The notes: a model not told the origin generated them from the letters alone. Positions 1-9,066 are shown, counted from the first letter of the stretch. The stretch: DNA of 64,000 nt from an uncultured bacterium (GCA_902791985.1 CADAYD010000003.1:21736-85735); one strand, 5' to 3'. Made by a program: numbers and translations.

Positions 1-1031
1 GGTTTATCAACATCTCTGTGGAGTTTTAGTGCAATTTCAAGTGCCAGAAGTTGAATTATTACCAAAATTCCAAAAGTTTTAATAATCGGCTTAGTGCAAT
101 CAATATTAAGATTATAAGTCGATTTAATCTGGTTTGTCCTGTTTCCTATTATACAAATTGGCGGTTTATAATTTTCTTTAATATTATTCAGATTCTTTAC
201 TGCGAAATAATTAAGTTCAGTGTTGGATATATAAATCATCGCACTCTTAGCATTATTCAATACAGCAACATGTCCGTGCATAAATTCACCTAAGATATAT
301 GAACAAGTATTGATATAAGAAGTTTCTTTGATTTTTAGCGAAGCCTCTTTAGCGAACGCATACATTTCACCATCAGCACTCATCACAATACTTTTATATC
401 GTGACAAAAACCTGGCAGCTTGCTTAATTTTCGAATGTAGTTTGTAAGCCATATTTATAACATCGGGGATATCATTTAAATCTCTTATTAAATCATTTAC
501 ATTGATACCTTTATCTTGCGCAAGTTTCAAAACAAGCATTGTGCTGCACAAAAGCTGAGATGTAAAAGATTTTGTAGCCGCAATGCTTTTTTCCTCCCCT
601 GCATGACAAGCAATATGATATTGAGAAGAATTCCAAATTGAAGAATTTTCTTTATTCGTTATACAAAGGGTCTTTACCCCAAGCTCTTTTGCCCTTAGCA
701 ACGCAGCATTCGTGTCTGTTGTTTCTCCTGATTGAGTAATAAAAACATACAAAATATCTTTACTGTCTGCAATTTTGGCTTGAAGTAAAAATTCACTTGA
801 ATAAATTGCTCTTGCTTCAATATCAGCAACCGAACCAAATAAACTTGCGCAATATCTTGCGCAGTGATAGGACGAACCGCTTGCTATTAAAAATACACGG
901 TTTATATTTTGCGGTACATCAATATTTATCTGTCCGTCTTTTATGTAATCGTTTATAATTTGCTCACTAATTTTACTCTGAGCAAATATTTCGATTTCCA
1001 TTGACGATTTTTTGCGTTTAATTAATGGCAT
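1..1031 (-). CDS. GlmS-like SIS-domain sugar isomerase, lacking the glutaminase domain (3' end outside window)
   Basis: The frame stays open to the window edge, giving about 343 residues, so the C-terminus is missing. It aligns with the isomerase half of glucosamine-6-phosphate synthase: ASGSSYHCARY near residue 47 and TQSGETTDT near 90 are sugar-phosphate loops of the first SIS domain, and LKIKETSY followed by LGEFMHGHVAVL matches the GlmS EALKLKE/GELKHGP region of the second. The protein starts directly before the first SIS domain, so the N-terminal Ntn amidotransferase domain with its catalytic Cys is absent. The ATG lies one base after the gatB stop (TAGTATG), with GGAAGG inside gatB as ribosome site, so the two are probably translationally coupled. 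It may be an ammonia-dependent deaminase/isomerase of the AgaS or FrlB kind; the substrate is unknown. Confidence 0.8.
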   Translation of the reverse strand, partial: MPLIKRKKSSMEIEIFAQSKISEQIINDYIKDGQINIDVPQNINRVFLIASGSSYHCARYCASLFGSVADIEARAIYSSEFLLQAKIADSKDILYVFITQSGETTDTNAALLRAKELGVKTLCITNKENSSIWNSSQYHIACHAGEEKSIAATKSFTSQLLCSTMLVLKLAQDKGINVNDLIRDLNDIPDVINMAYKLHSKIKQAARFLSRYKSIVMSADGEMYAFAKEASLKIKETSYINTCSYILGEFMHGHVAVLNNAKSAMIYISNTELNYFAVKNLNNIKENYKPPICIIGNRTNQIKSTYNLNIDCTKPIIKTFGILVIIQLLALEIALKLHRDVDK

Positions 1032-1032
1032 A

Positions 1033-2487
1033 CTAACCTTCCAAAAATTCTCTCACAAACTTATTGACAGTTTGCGGATTTGCTCTGCCTTTGGTTTCTT
1101 TCATAACCTGACCGACAAAGAAACCTAAAAGATTGGTTTTCCCATTTTTGTATGCTTCAACTTCATTTGGATGTGCTTCAACGATACCTTTAACCATATC
1201 TTTAATAGCACTCTCATCGTTGATTTGGCTCAAGCCTTTTCTTTCAACGATAGCTGTTGCAGCTTCGCCTTTTGTAATCATATCTTCAACAAGAATTTGC
1301 TTACCGATATTATTTGATATTGTACCCTTTTCAATTAAAGCGATAAGTTCTGCCAAATTTTCAGGCGTCAATTTTGTTTCGTTTATTTCGACATGATTTT
1401 CTTTTAAATACGCTGCAATTTCGCCAGTCAAAAAATTTACCGCAGTTTTCGGGTTAGCACCGAGTTCAATAACTTTATCAAAGAACTTTGCAAGTTCCAT
1501 TTGAGAAACAACAACATTTGCATCGTACTCGCTTAAACCTAACCCTTGATATCTTGCACGCTTTTGGTTGGGGAGTTCCGGCATTGTTGAACGGACTTTT
1601 TCAACCCATTCACAGGAAATCTCGAGCGGCATCAAATCAGGCTCAGGGAAGTAACGGTAATCGTTTGCATCTTCTTTACTTCTCATTGACTTTGTTTCAC
1701 GCGTATCATCATTCCAAAGTCTTGTTTCTTGAACTACCTCACCACCTTCTTCAACAATTTCTATCTGGCGGTCGATTTCATATTCAAGTGCTCTTTCTAA
1801 AGCAGAGAACGAGTTAATATTTTTGATTTCCGCTCTTGTGCCAAATTCCTTTGAACCTTTCGGCATAATAGAAATATTGGCATCACATCTCATAGAACCT
1901 TCTTCAAGGTTTCCGTCGCAAACTCCGGCATATCGAACAATGTCACGAAGTTCTTCCATATATGCTCTTGCTTCTTGAGGACTGCGCATATCCGGTTCTG
2001 ATACAATTTCTAATAGCGGAGTGCCTGCCCTGTTTAAATCGACAAGTGAATAGATAGAACCTGCTAAACCATTTGCACCGGCGTGAACAAGTTTGCCTGC
2101 ATCTTCTTCCAAATGTGCACGGGTAATTCCAATTCTTTTGCCGTTGATATCAATATGCCCGTTTACGCAAATCGGTTCATCATATTGAGATATTTGATAA
2201 CCTTTTGGTAAATCAGGATAAAAATACTGCTTTCTGTCAAATTTACAACGCGCAGGGATTTCGCAATTAAGTGCCAAACCGGCCAAGATTCCCATATTAA
2301 CAACTTCTTTATTCAATACAGGTAACACTCCCGGCATACCAAGCGTAATCGGACTGGTAAGGCTGTTTGGTTCCTGACCGAATTCATTTTTATCAGGTGC
2401 AAAAATCTTTGTTTTAGTTTTTAATTGTGCATGAACTTCAAGCCCTATAACAACTTCATATTTATCTCTTAATTCTTGTTCTACCAT
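1033..2487 (-). CDS. gatB: Aspartyl/glutamyl-tRNA amidotransferase subunit B
   Basis: GatB is the kinase and tRNA-binding subunit of GatCAB, which converts misacylated Glu-tRNA-Gln (and Asp-tRNA-Asn) to the amidated form. The 484-residue length is normal. The sequence carries the family start YEVVIGLEVHAQL, the FDRKQYFYPDLPKGYQISQ block and DVNRAGTPLLEIVSEPD-like text, then the C-terminal YqeY-like helical domain. A longer frame exists upstream, but the ATG at 2487 is preceded by AAGGAG at good spacing and matches the family N-terminus, so I choose it. gatA and gatC are not in the window. A SIS-domain gene follows immediately. Confidence 0.97.
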   Translation of the reverse strand: MVEQELRDKYEVVIGLEVHAQLKTKTKIFAPDKNEFGQEPNSLTSPITLGMPGVLPVLNKEVVNMGILAGLALNCEIPARCKFDRKQYFYPDLPKGYQISQYDEPICVNGHIDINGKRIGITRAHLEEDAGKLVHAGANGLAGSIYSLVDLNRAGTPLLEIVSEPDMRSPQEARAYMEELRDIVRYAGVCDGNLEEGSMRCDANISIMPKGSKEFGTRAEIKNINSFSALERALEYEIDRQIEIVEEGGEVVQETRLWNDDTRETKSMRSKEDANDYRYFPEPDLMPLEISCEWVEKVRSTMPELPNQKRARYQGLGLSEYDANVVVSQMELAKFFDKVIELGANPKTAVNFLTGEIAAYLKENHVEINETKLTPENLAELIALIEKGTISNNIGKQILVEDMITKGEAATAIVERKGLSQINDESAIKDMVKGIVEAHPNEVEAYKNGKTNLLGFFVGQVMKETKGRANPQTVNKFVREFLEG

Positions 2488-2623
2488 TTTTATCTCCTTA
2501 TTTATTAAAATAATTCTAACATAAACAAGAAACGTAATCAGAGAACATAGCAATATAAAATAAGTTCTTTACAAAAATTAGTAAAAATCCGCTATTTTAA
2601 ATTTCGCTTATCCACATTTAACA

Positions 2624-5374
2624 TTACTGCCACTTTGAAAGCCGTTTTGATTTAGGACGATTCATGTTTGAAAACGCATTTTTTCGAGCGTTCAAAAGAG
2701 TAATTCTCCCTTGTGTGTTCCTTGTGTAAATAATTTCACACTCCCCAATATACTTCTTCCAGAGTGACATAAACATGTCCACATCTCTTTTATTGCTTGA
2801 TAAAATTGCAGGAATAGAAAAATAATCTATCTGCTTTTTGCCAAGAAAATTATCATACCTTATTAACAAATATCTGGGGTTTTCAACGGGATTCAAAAAC
2901 TCCTGCAAACATTTTATAAATAAATTATTATCTTCTGTCGGAAGATTAGCACAAGATACATATACCCCTTCGCTGTCTTGAGTGACTTGCAGCCCTACAT
3001 TTTTTAATGTCGATTTTATGTGACCTTGATAAGAAAGTGTCTCAAGCATAACAATAGCGACTTGTTTCATAACTCCGGCAACCGAACCTGTTTTAAGACA
3101 TTTTAGTCCTATACCACCAAATATAAACAAAAATATAACTATAACTATTATATCAATATACAAACATAATTCGGTACCAACACCAATATTAAATAATATT
3201 ACTACCATCATCCAAAATAATGAGCTGAAAATTTGCCGATAACCATTATATGTCAAAGTTCTTAGATACATTTTCTCTGCTTCAACACCGGTGCGAAGCT
3301 TCATTTGTCCTGCATTATATCCAAGATTTAAAGCGCGATCCCACCACTGTTTGGTTTGCTCTCTATTTTTTGCATATTCAATTGTTTGTTTGTTTAATTC
3401 ACTAAAAGCTTTTTCCCCTTTATCCTGTATAAGTCTATTTATTGTTTTAGCCGTAAATAATCGTCCTAAACCGTTACGAATTTCGTGTTTGTCATAATAT
3501 GATGGGGCTTCAAACCCTTCAAAACGTTTTGCCAATTGGTTGTAATCATAAAATAATGAATTATTTTCATCTTGCTGGTCAAGATCCGTCTGCGCAGTAC
3601 CGAAAATTAAATCATGTAAAGACAACTTGGACGGCAGCCCGATAGATGCAAGATGCCAAATGTTTGAAATCTTATCAGGGTTATTATTGTCAATTCTAAT
3701 CGCCCTCCCCCGCATTTGGTTAGAAAGCATATAAGAACTCACTGTGCTGGATAAAATCAAAGAATTTATACTCGGTGCATCCCAGCCTTCTCCTAAAAGA
3801 GCTTGTGTTCCAACTAAAACAGTTAAATACCCTCTGTTAAACATTTCTGTTATTAGTCGTACAATAACATTCTTTGCACTATCTTTCGGGGTAATTTTAA
3901 GATAATTTTCATCCTCCGTATTTTTTGAAACCGTAACACTTGAAGTGTCTATATTATTTTCCTCAAGCAATTGATTGAAATCACTTTCCTTCTCTTTTGG
4001 CAATAAGATTAACGACCCGCAAAGCACACCTAGTGTAATTTGTTCGGATGTAAATTTATTTTTTAAAGTCCGCCAAATCGGTACAACTCCAAGATGAGTA
4101 TTATCGGTATCTTTATCTTTTATATAATCCGCAAGAATAACCATCCTTAAATCTTTACCTAATGACTCTGCCTCTACCTGAACAATTTGAATAATAGAAT
4201 CTAATTTACCTAAACTTGATGCAACCTGACGCTGAATTTTAGCCCCTGCACTTAATACAATTCGTTTATTTTGGACAATTCCGATACGTTTTGCCTGAGC
4301 CAAATATATTTCAATTTTTTCTTCTAATCCTTTAAATTCCTCACAATGGGAACAGAGAAATCCGTTTAAAAATCGAGTCGCTTGAATTTTGTCAAACGGA
4401 GGAATATCTTTTTCTTTCGCACTAAATAATTCGGGAAACTCTTTTGATATTATAAATCCTAGTTTATGCAAGAGTGATGCTACAGAAACATAAAACTCCG
4501 GATCTTCGAGAATTTTTTCTACATTATCATTAGTTTTAACAAGAAAATCCATCCTTGAAAGATATTTAATCAGTTCACCGTCATTTATAACTTTATCAAT
4601 AAATTCCAATGCGGCTTGTTCATGCTTTTTTATCATATCTTTTTCACTCTGCCGAAGTCGTGAAAAATATATAAAATCCTGATGAGGACACAGGTCATTA
4701 TTTTTAACTAGTTCCGGTATAGAAATTACTTCATCTATCTCACCGCAAAGATTTTCATACCTTTGCCACTCGTTGTAATCGGCATCATAAGGTGGAGTTG
4801 CAGTAAGAGCAAGGGTTTGTTCGGGTTCAAGATTATCGTTTAAATATGTCAGCGCTTTCCACCATTCTTTGCGCAGGTGATGCGCCTCGTCAAAACACAA
4901 CAGAGATATTTTTGCTTTTTTAAGAATTTTTATTATTTCATCGGCTTTTTTCTCGCTAAATCGGCCTGAAGAAGTGATTGAATCAACGTCAATTTCTTCT
5001 TCTGAATTTTCATCGTAAGTCTGAGGTTCTTTATCTTCATTTTGCCCGCAAAACGCCGCAAGCAATGCTTGATAAGTTATTACAGTAATATATTGAGGAT
5101 TCCTTATATCTGTTGAAACAATACCATAATCTTTTTCATCCAAAAACGCGCTGCAAATACGGTCTCTCCACTGATTTTTTATAGTATTTGTCGGTGCTAA
5201 AATCAATGTCGGACGATTTATTCTTGAGATAACTTCTATCCCAAGTGTTGTTTTTCCTGCTCCGGGCGCTGCTACAACATGGAGTTTTTTATCTCTCAAG
5301 TGAAACGACAGATTATTTAAAATCCGTTCTTGATAATCTCTCCAGCTTCCCTTAAATTTTAGTAAATTTCCCAA
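2624..5374 (-). CDS. Superfamily II DEAH helicase with C-terminal transmembrane segment
   Basis: Residues 1-600 form an SF2 helicase/translocase core: Walker A AAPGAGKTT at 35-43, DEAH at 162-165, TATPP at 191-195 and a motif VI QMRGRAIR near 553. Such enzymes use ATP to move along or unwind nucleic acid. Near residues 718-765 there are two strongly hydrophobic stretches separated by a short polar loop, followed by about 150 soluble residues; this is atypical for a helicase and suggests membrane association. The start is TTG with AAAGGA upstream. The gene follows the response-regulator gene by 10 bases, so they are probably co-transcribed. Role unknown; DNA repair or defence are both possible. 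Confidence 0.8.
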   Translation of the reverse strand: MGNLLKFKGSWRDYQERILNNLSFHLRDKKLHVVAAPGAGKTTLGIEVISRINRPTLILAPTNTIKNQWRDRICSAFLDEKDYGIVSTDIRNPQYITVITYQALLAAFCGQNEDKEPQTYDENSEEEIDVDSITSSGRFSEKKADEIIKILKKAKISLLCFDEAHHLRKEWWKALTYLNDNLEPEQTLALTATPPYDADYNEWQRYENLCGEIDEVISIPELVKNNDLCPHQDFIYFSRLRQSEKDMIKKHEQAALEFIDKVINDGELIKYLSRMDFLVKTNDNVEKILEDPEFYVSVASLLHKLGFIISKEFPELFSAKEKDIPPFDKIQATRFLNGFLCSHCEEFKGLEEKIEIYLAQAKRIGIVQNKRIVLSAGAKIQRQVASSLGKLDSIIQIVQVEAESLGKDLRMVILADYIKDKDTDNTHLGVVPIWRTLKNKFTSEQITLGVLCGSLILLPKEKESDFNQLLEENNIDTSSVTVSKNTEDENYLKITPKDSAKNVIVRLITEMFNRGYLTVLVGTQALLGEGWDAPSINSLILSSTVSSYMLSNQMRGRAIRIDNNNPDKISNIWHLASIGLPSKLSLHDLIFGTAQTDLDQQDENNSLFYDYNQLAKRFEGFEAPSYYDKHEIRNGLGRLFTAKTINRLIQDKGEKAFSELNKQTIEYAKNREQTKQWWDRALNLGYNAGQMKLRTGVEAEKMYLRTLTYNGYRQIFSSLFWMMVVILFNIGVGTELCLYIDIIVIVIFLFIFGGIGLKCLKTGSVAGVMKQVAIVMLETLSYQGHIKSTLKNVGLQVTQDSEGVYVSCANLPTEDNNLFIKCLQEFLNPVENPRYLLIRYDNFLGKKQIDYFSIPAILSSNKRDVDMFMSLWKKYIGECEIIYTRNTQGRITLLNARKNAFSNMNRPKSKRLSKWQ

Positions 5375-5384
5375 AATAAATCCT

Positions 5385-6083
5385 TTAAATATTTAACTTA
5401 TATCCGCCGCCATAGACTGTTTCAATATACTTCTTGCCGTTAGATATTTTATCTATCTTGCTTCTTAGGTGTCTGATATGAACTCTTATCGTTTCGACAT
5501 CATCATCAGGCGAATATCCCCAGATATCCTTTAATAATTTTGCTGACGAAACAATATTCCCGTGATTTTGAAACAACAAATTAAAAATATCAAATTCAAT
5601 AGGGGTTAATTTTGCCTGTTTATCGCCGATTCTGACACTATATTGTTCCGGTAAAAGTGTAATTTCACCTATAGATTGCAAATCTCTGACTGAAGCAGAT
5701 TTAGGAATTTGATTGGTTCGTTTTAACAGTGCACGAACTCGGACTAAAAGTTCTTCAATTTCAAACGGCTTAATAAGATAATCGTCAACTCCGATATTAA
5801 ACCCGTTAACCTTATCATTAAGCTGTGAAAGTGCTGTGAGCATAATTATCGGGATATTTTTTGTATCTTCATTTTCTCTTATGCGCTTTGCGACAGTAAA
5901 TCCGTCAACTTCAGGCATCATAACATCCAGCACAACCAAAGAAGGTAATTCTTGTTTTGTCAGTGCAAACCCCTTTATCCCGTCAAAAGCCTGAACAACT
6001 TGATAACCGGCAAGTTCAAGATTAACTTTTATCAGTTCGTTTATTGAAGTATCATCATCTATTACAAGAATTTTATTATTCAT
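5385..6083 (-). CDS. OmpR/PhoB-family response regulator
   Basis: This is a 232-residue two-component regulator. The receiver domain (about 1-120) has the acidic pocket DDD at 9-11, the phospho-acceptor Asp53 in VLDVMMP, and Lys105 in LIKPF. The C-terminal winged helix (about 130-230) ends in the typical RVHIRHLRSKID and YGGGYKL strands that contact DNA. No histidine kinase gene lies beside it, so it is an orphan in this window. Its ATG follows the stop of the TSCPD gene by three bases and lacks a clear ribosome site, suggesting translational coupling. Target genes cannot be told from the sequence. Confidence 0.93.
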   Translation of the reverse strand: MNNKILVIDDDTSINELIKVNLELAGYQVVQAFDGIKGFALTKQELPSLVVLDVMMPEVDGFTVAKRIRENEDTKNIPIIMLTALSQLNDKVNGFNIGVDDYLIKPFEIEELLVRVRALLKRTNQIPKSASVRDLQSIGEITLLPEQYSVRIGDKQAKLTPIEFDIFNLLFQNHGNIVSSAKLLKDIWGYSPDDDVETIRVHIRHLRSKIDKISNGKKYIETVYGGGYKLNI

Positions 6084-6086
6084 AAA

Positions 6087-6365
6087 TTATTTTGCCTGTG
6101 CCAATTTTTTCTGCTTATACTCTAAAAGACAAGTTGCCAACTGATCCGGACAACTTGTTGCCTTTGGACCGCAAGTAATTCCGCCGAGCCTGTCTATAAC
6201 TTCATCAATCGTCATTCCTTTAATAAGCTCTCTAATTCCGCTCAAGTTACCATTACAACCTCCAAAGAATGCAGCATCGACAATTATGTTATCCTCAATT
6301 GCAACTTGCATCATCTGGCAGCAAACCCCTTGCGGCTGATATTGTAAAATTTCCTGTTTACCCAT
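6087..6365 (-). CDS. TSCPD-domain (TIGR03905-like) small protein
   Basis: A protein of about 92 residues containing the family signature TSCPDQLA, with conserved Cys residues in GVCCQMM, GGCNGN and ITCGPK. TSCPD domains also occur at the end of some B12-dependent ribonucleotide reductases, where the Cys residues are thought to bind metal. Stand-alone copies have no established function. A GTG three codons upstream also opens the frame, but it overlaps the AAGAGGTG ribosome site; the ATG at 6365 has correct spacing. It is first in a likely operon with the response regulator and helicase. Confidence 0.8.
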   Translation of the reverse strand: MGKQEILQYQPQGVCCQMMQVAIEDNIIVDAAFFGGCNGNLSGIRELIKGMTIDEVIDRLGGITCGPKATSCPDQLATCLLEYKQKKLAQAK

Positions 6366-6469
6366 CTTTTTCACCTCTTATCTATAATGTTATCGCTATT
6401 AGACTACTTGTCAAGTTGTTAAAATTTAATATCTTAGTGGTACAGAATTTTAAAATATTAAGAAATAAT

Positions 6470-6497
6470 TTGCATAATAACATGTTTATAGTATACT
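6470..6497 (+). promoter_or_regulatory. rpsB-tsf promoter
   Basis: A sigma70-type promoter with TTGCAT at 6470-6475, a 16-base spacer and TATACT at 6492-6497. The same TTGCAT hexamer is used before the HU gene at the right edge of the window. Transcription would start just before the structured rpsB leader. Confidence 0.55.
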
Positions 6498-6507
6498 ATA
6501 ATTGGTT

Positions 6508-6579
6508 ACACTGGCTTGATAGGTTTTGCCCTAGTCGGGATATGATGAGAATACACCTTTAGCCCCGATGGAGCAGTGT
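6508..6579 (+). promoter_or_regulatory. Structured 5' leader of rpsB (candidate S2-binding autoregulatory element)
   Basis: Three nested pairings can be drawn: ACACTG (6508-6513) with CAGTGT (6574-6579), TAGG (6520-6523) with CCTA (6530-6533), and TCGGG (6535-6539) with CCCGA (6564-6568). Together they form a closed three-way junction between promoter and ribosome site. Ribosomal protein S2 represses its own mRNA in other bacteria; that this leader does so is inference. Confidence 0.45.
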
Positions 6580-6617
6580 TTCCCGTAGTACAATACATTA
6601 TAAAAAAGGAGAAAAAG

Positions 6618-7391
6618 ATGCCAAGTGCTTCAATGATTGAACTTTTGGAATCAGGTGTACATTTCGGACACCAAACACAAAGATGGAACCCAAAAATGAA
6701 ACCGTATATCTACGGCGCAAGAAACGGAATTTACGTTATTGACTTAAGAAAAACCACCGTACTGCTTGATGAAGCATACGATTTAGTCAGAGATGCCGCA
6801 GCAAAAGGAAGAAATATTCTTTTTGTAGGTACAAAAAAACAAGCTGCAGAAGTTGTTGAAACCGAGGCTAAAAGATCGGGTGCATACTACATTAACAGAC
6901 GTTGGTTAGGCGGGATGTTAACTAACTTTGAAACAATCAGAGGCAGAGTTAACAAGTTAAAAGAATTAGAAGAATTTATTTCTAACGGATATGCCGACAA
7001 ACTTCCTAAAAAAGAAGTCGCTCAGTTAAACAGACAAGTAGCAAAACTTTCTAAAACATTGGGCGGAATTAAGGAAATGAGAGGTTTACCTGAACTTATC
7101 TTCGTTATTGACCAAGAAAAAGAAGATATCGCTATAAAAGAAGCAAATAAATTAGGAATTCCTATTATTTGCTTAGCTGATACAGATGCAAATCCGGATG
7201 GAATAGACAAAATTATTCCTGGAAATGATGATGCTATTCGCTCAATTCAATTGATTACTTCTAAACTCGCTGATGCAGTATTGGAAGGAAAACAATTGAG
7301 AGAAAATAAAGCAGCAGAAGCAAAGAAAATACAAAAAATTTCTGCAGAAGATGCAGGAGTAACTGCTGAAGAAGCAAAAACAGAAGAATAA
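6618..7391 (+). CDS. rpsB: 30S ribosomal protein S2
   Basis: S2 binds the head of the small subunit together with S1. The 257-residue protein shows the family text: [15 protein letters not shown] at the start, [45 protein letters not shown] and [20 protein letters not shown]. The frame is open upstream to 6576, but the ATG at 6618, with AAGGAG ten bases earlier, gives the standard N-terminus. The C-terminal 30 residues are Lys/Glu/Ala rich and probably flexible. tsf follows in the usual rpsB-tsf order, separated by an unusual inverted repeat. Confidence 0.98.
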   Translation: MPSASMIELLESGVHFGHQTQRWNPKMKPYIYGARNGIYVIDLRKTTVLLDEAYDLVRDAAAKGRNILFVGTKKQAAEVVETEAKRSGAYYINRRWLGGMLTNFETIRGRVNKLKELEEFISNGYADKLPKKEVAQLNRQVAKLSKTLGGIKEMRGLPELIFVIDQEKEDIAIKEANKLGIPIICLADTDANPDGIDKIIPGNDDAIRSIQLITSKLADAVLEGKQLRENKAAEAKKIQKISAEDAGVTAEEAKTEE

Positions 7392-7394
7392 TTT

Positions 7395-7526
7395 TAAGTC
7401 TGATAAGTCGGATGTCAGATAAGTCCGATAAGTTCTTTACAAGAATTTTATTATTATTAAGCAATTAAAATTAATACTGAATATTGAATTGAACTTATTG
7501 ACTTAACAGACCTATCCGACTTATTT
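7395..7526. repeat. Imperfect long inverted repeat built from GATAAGT units, between rpsB and tsf
   Basis: Arm 1 (7402-7435) and arm 2 (7491-7524) are imperfect reverse complements, about 34 bases each, and arm 1 consists of variants of GATAAGTC or AAGTCNGATAAGT in tandem. They could form a long stem in the rpsB-tsf mRNA. A related copy of arm 1 followed by TTACAARAATT lies at 48540-48583. Confidence 0.6.
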
Positions 7527-7557
7527 GACCTTTAAACAAAAGAAGGAGAATTATAAA

Positions 7558-8418
7558 ATGACAGTTACAGCTCAAATGGTAAAAGAACTTCGTGATAAAA
7601 CCGGTGCCGGTATGATGGATGCTAAAAAAGCACTCGTTGAAGCAGATGGTGATATGGAAAAAGCATCAGAAATTTTGCGCCAAAAAGGTATTGCTTCAGC
7701 CGATAAAAAAATGGGCAGAATAGCAGCAGAAGGACGCGTAGATTCTTATGTAGACGCTAACGGCGGATCTATGATAGAAGTAAACTGCGAAACAGATTTC
7801 GTTGCAAAGAATGACGAATTCAAAGAATTAACTGCAGGACTTGCTCAGAATGTTGAAGAACAAAAACCGGCTGATGTCGATGCATTACTTGGAATGACTT
7901 GCAAACAGTGCGGCAAGGTTATTGCTGATGCATTAAAAGAAAAAATCGCTTCAATCGGAGAAAAAATTACTGTTAGAAGATTCGTAAGATACGAGGGTAA
8001 TGTTGCAACATACATTCATAACGGTAAAATAGGTGTTTTATTGAACACAGACGTTAAAAACGATGAATTAGCAAACGATTTGTGCTTACATATCGCATCT
8101 TGCGCACCTCAATTCATTTCGAGAGATCAGATTCCTCAATCTGTTATCGACGAAGAAACAAGAATTGAAATGGGAAAAGAAGACTTACTTAAGAAACCTG
8201 AAGCAATCAGAGGCAAAATTGTTGAAGGTCGTATTAATAAGTTAATGGCTGAAAGATGCTTACTTGACCAAGGTTTTGTTAAAGACCCGAACCAAACTGT
8301 TGCTCAACTTATTGAAGGCAAAATGAAAGTTTTAGCTTTCACAAGATATGAACTCGGTGAAGGACTTGAAAAACGTCAAGATAACTTTGCTGAAGAAGTT
8401 ATGAGCCAATTAGGTTAA
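7558..8418 (+). CDS. tsf: Elongation factor Ts
   Basis: EF-Ts exchanges GDP for GTP on EF-Tu. The protein has 286 residues with the N-terminal UBA-like module VKELRDKTGAGMMDAKKAL, the core IEVNCETDFVAKN signature near residue 80, and the C-terminal dimer domain ending in the family-typical YELGEGLEKR. The chosen ATG has AAGGAGA at ideal spacing and matches the family start; the frame is open 11 codons further up but without a start signal. A large hairpin terminator lies downstream. Confidence 0.98.
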   Translation: MTVTAQMVKELRDKTGAGMMDAKKALVEADGDMEKASEILRQKGIASADKKMGRIAAEGRVDSYVDANGGSMIEVNCETDFVAKNDEFKELTAGLAQNVEEQKPADVDALLGMTCKQCGKVIADALKEKIASIGEKITVRRFVRYEGNVATYIHNGKIGVLLNTDVKNDELANDLCLHIASCAPQFISRDQIPQSVIDEETRIEMGKEDLLKKPEAIRGKIVEGRINKLMAERCLLDQGFVKDPNQTVAQLIEGKMKVLAFTRYELGEGLEKRQDNFAEEVMSQLG

Positions 8419-8441
8419 TAACAAAATATTAAACAATTTAT

Positions 8442-8496
8442 AACGGATGTTTTAATTTTCTGAAATAATTTTGGAATAGCAATACATCCGTTTTTA
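8442..8496 (+). terminator. Terminator after tsf
   Basis: AACGGATGT (8442-8450) pairs with ACATCCGTT (8484-8492), followed by a T run. The loop is long (33 bases), so the strength is uncertain. Confidence 0.55.
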
Positions 8497-8505
8497 TTCG
8501 CAGTC

Positions 8506-8534
8506 TTGACAAAATACTATTTTTATGTTACAAA
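8506..8534 (+). promoter_or_regulatory. Promoter of the SprA-related gene
   Basis: A perfect TTGACA at 8506-8511 is followed after 17 bases by a weak TACAAA at 8529-8534. The ATG is at 8558 with AGGGGTG as ribosome site. Confidence 0.4.
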
Positions 8535-8557
8535 AGTAGTAAGAATAGGGGTGTATT

Positions 8558-8917
8558 ATGATTTTATATAATGGTCTGACTAAACAAGAATTGATATCAA
8601 AAAATTATAATCATATTTATAACCACGAAATGTCTCATAAGGTTGCCGGGGGTCCTTTTGCAGGAGCTATTACAATCGAGAAGAACTCGGAAGGAATACC
8701 GGTAAGCGGACACGTTCCTATTGCAATGCCTGTTTTAGACAAAAATAATCCGCAAAAAACAATAGACCACGCAAATACTGTAATACGTGCAGCTTTGGCC
8801 CCGTCTGATCCCTCAGCACAGGACTATAAAGTTGCACAAAACGCCGAAAAAATTAAAATGAAAGCACAAGCAATCAAAGATAAGAAAATCGGAAATAAAC
8901 TGGACGTTACAGTATAA
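8558..8917 (+). CDS. Short SprA-related putative metalloprotease (HExxH)
   Basis: This 119-residue protein resembles the SprA-related family (PF12118, the putative metalloprotease CJM1_0395 type). Visible matches are an HEMSH motif (HExxH zinc site) near residue 28 followed by KVAGGPFAGA, a GIPVSGHVPIAMPV strand region, and the family-typical helix RAALAPSDPSAQDYKVAQNA. Family members are usually longer, so this is close to a minimal domain. No signal peptide is evident. It has its own promoter and terminator and is therefore probably a single-gene unit between tsf and ftsZ. Proteolytic activity is inferred from the motif only. Confidence 0.7.
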   Translation: MILYNGLTKQELISKNYNHIYNHEMSHKVAGGPFAGAITIEKNSEGIPVSGHVPIAMPVLDKNNPQKTIDHANTVIRAALAPSDPSAQDYKVAQNAEKIKMKAQAIKDKKIGNKLDVTV

Positions 8918-8931
8918 AACAATAATTAAAC

Positions 8932-8957
8932 GGGTGGATTCTAATCCACCCTGCTTT
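8932..8957 (+). terminator. Terminator after the SprA-related gene
   Basis: GGGTGGATT pairs perfectly with AATCCACCC around a CT loop (8932-8951), followed closely by a T tract. Confidence 0.8.
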
Positions 8958-9005
8958 TTAGGTTTTCAAAAATTAATATATTTTATTACAAAACTTCAAT
9001 AAATG

Positions 9006-9032
9006 TGTCAAAAATTTTTTTTATTATATAAT
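9006..9032 (+). promoter_or_regulatory. ftsZ promoter
   Basis: A perfect TATAAT lies at 9027-9032, about 35 bases before the ATG. The upstream hexamer is weak (TGTCAA near 9006) and followed by a T-rich spacer. Confidence 0.45.
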
Positions 9033-9066
9033 GTATGGTATATAGTTGTGAATTGCAGGAGGCAAA

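Noticed and set aside
1488..1817. 109-codon open frame on the plus strand inside gatB
   Set aside because: Lies fully within the conserved gatB sequence on the opposite strand and has no start signals or known family.
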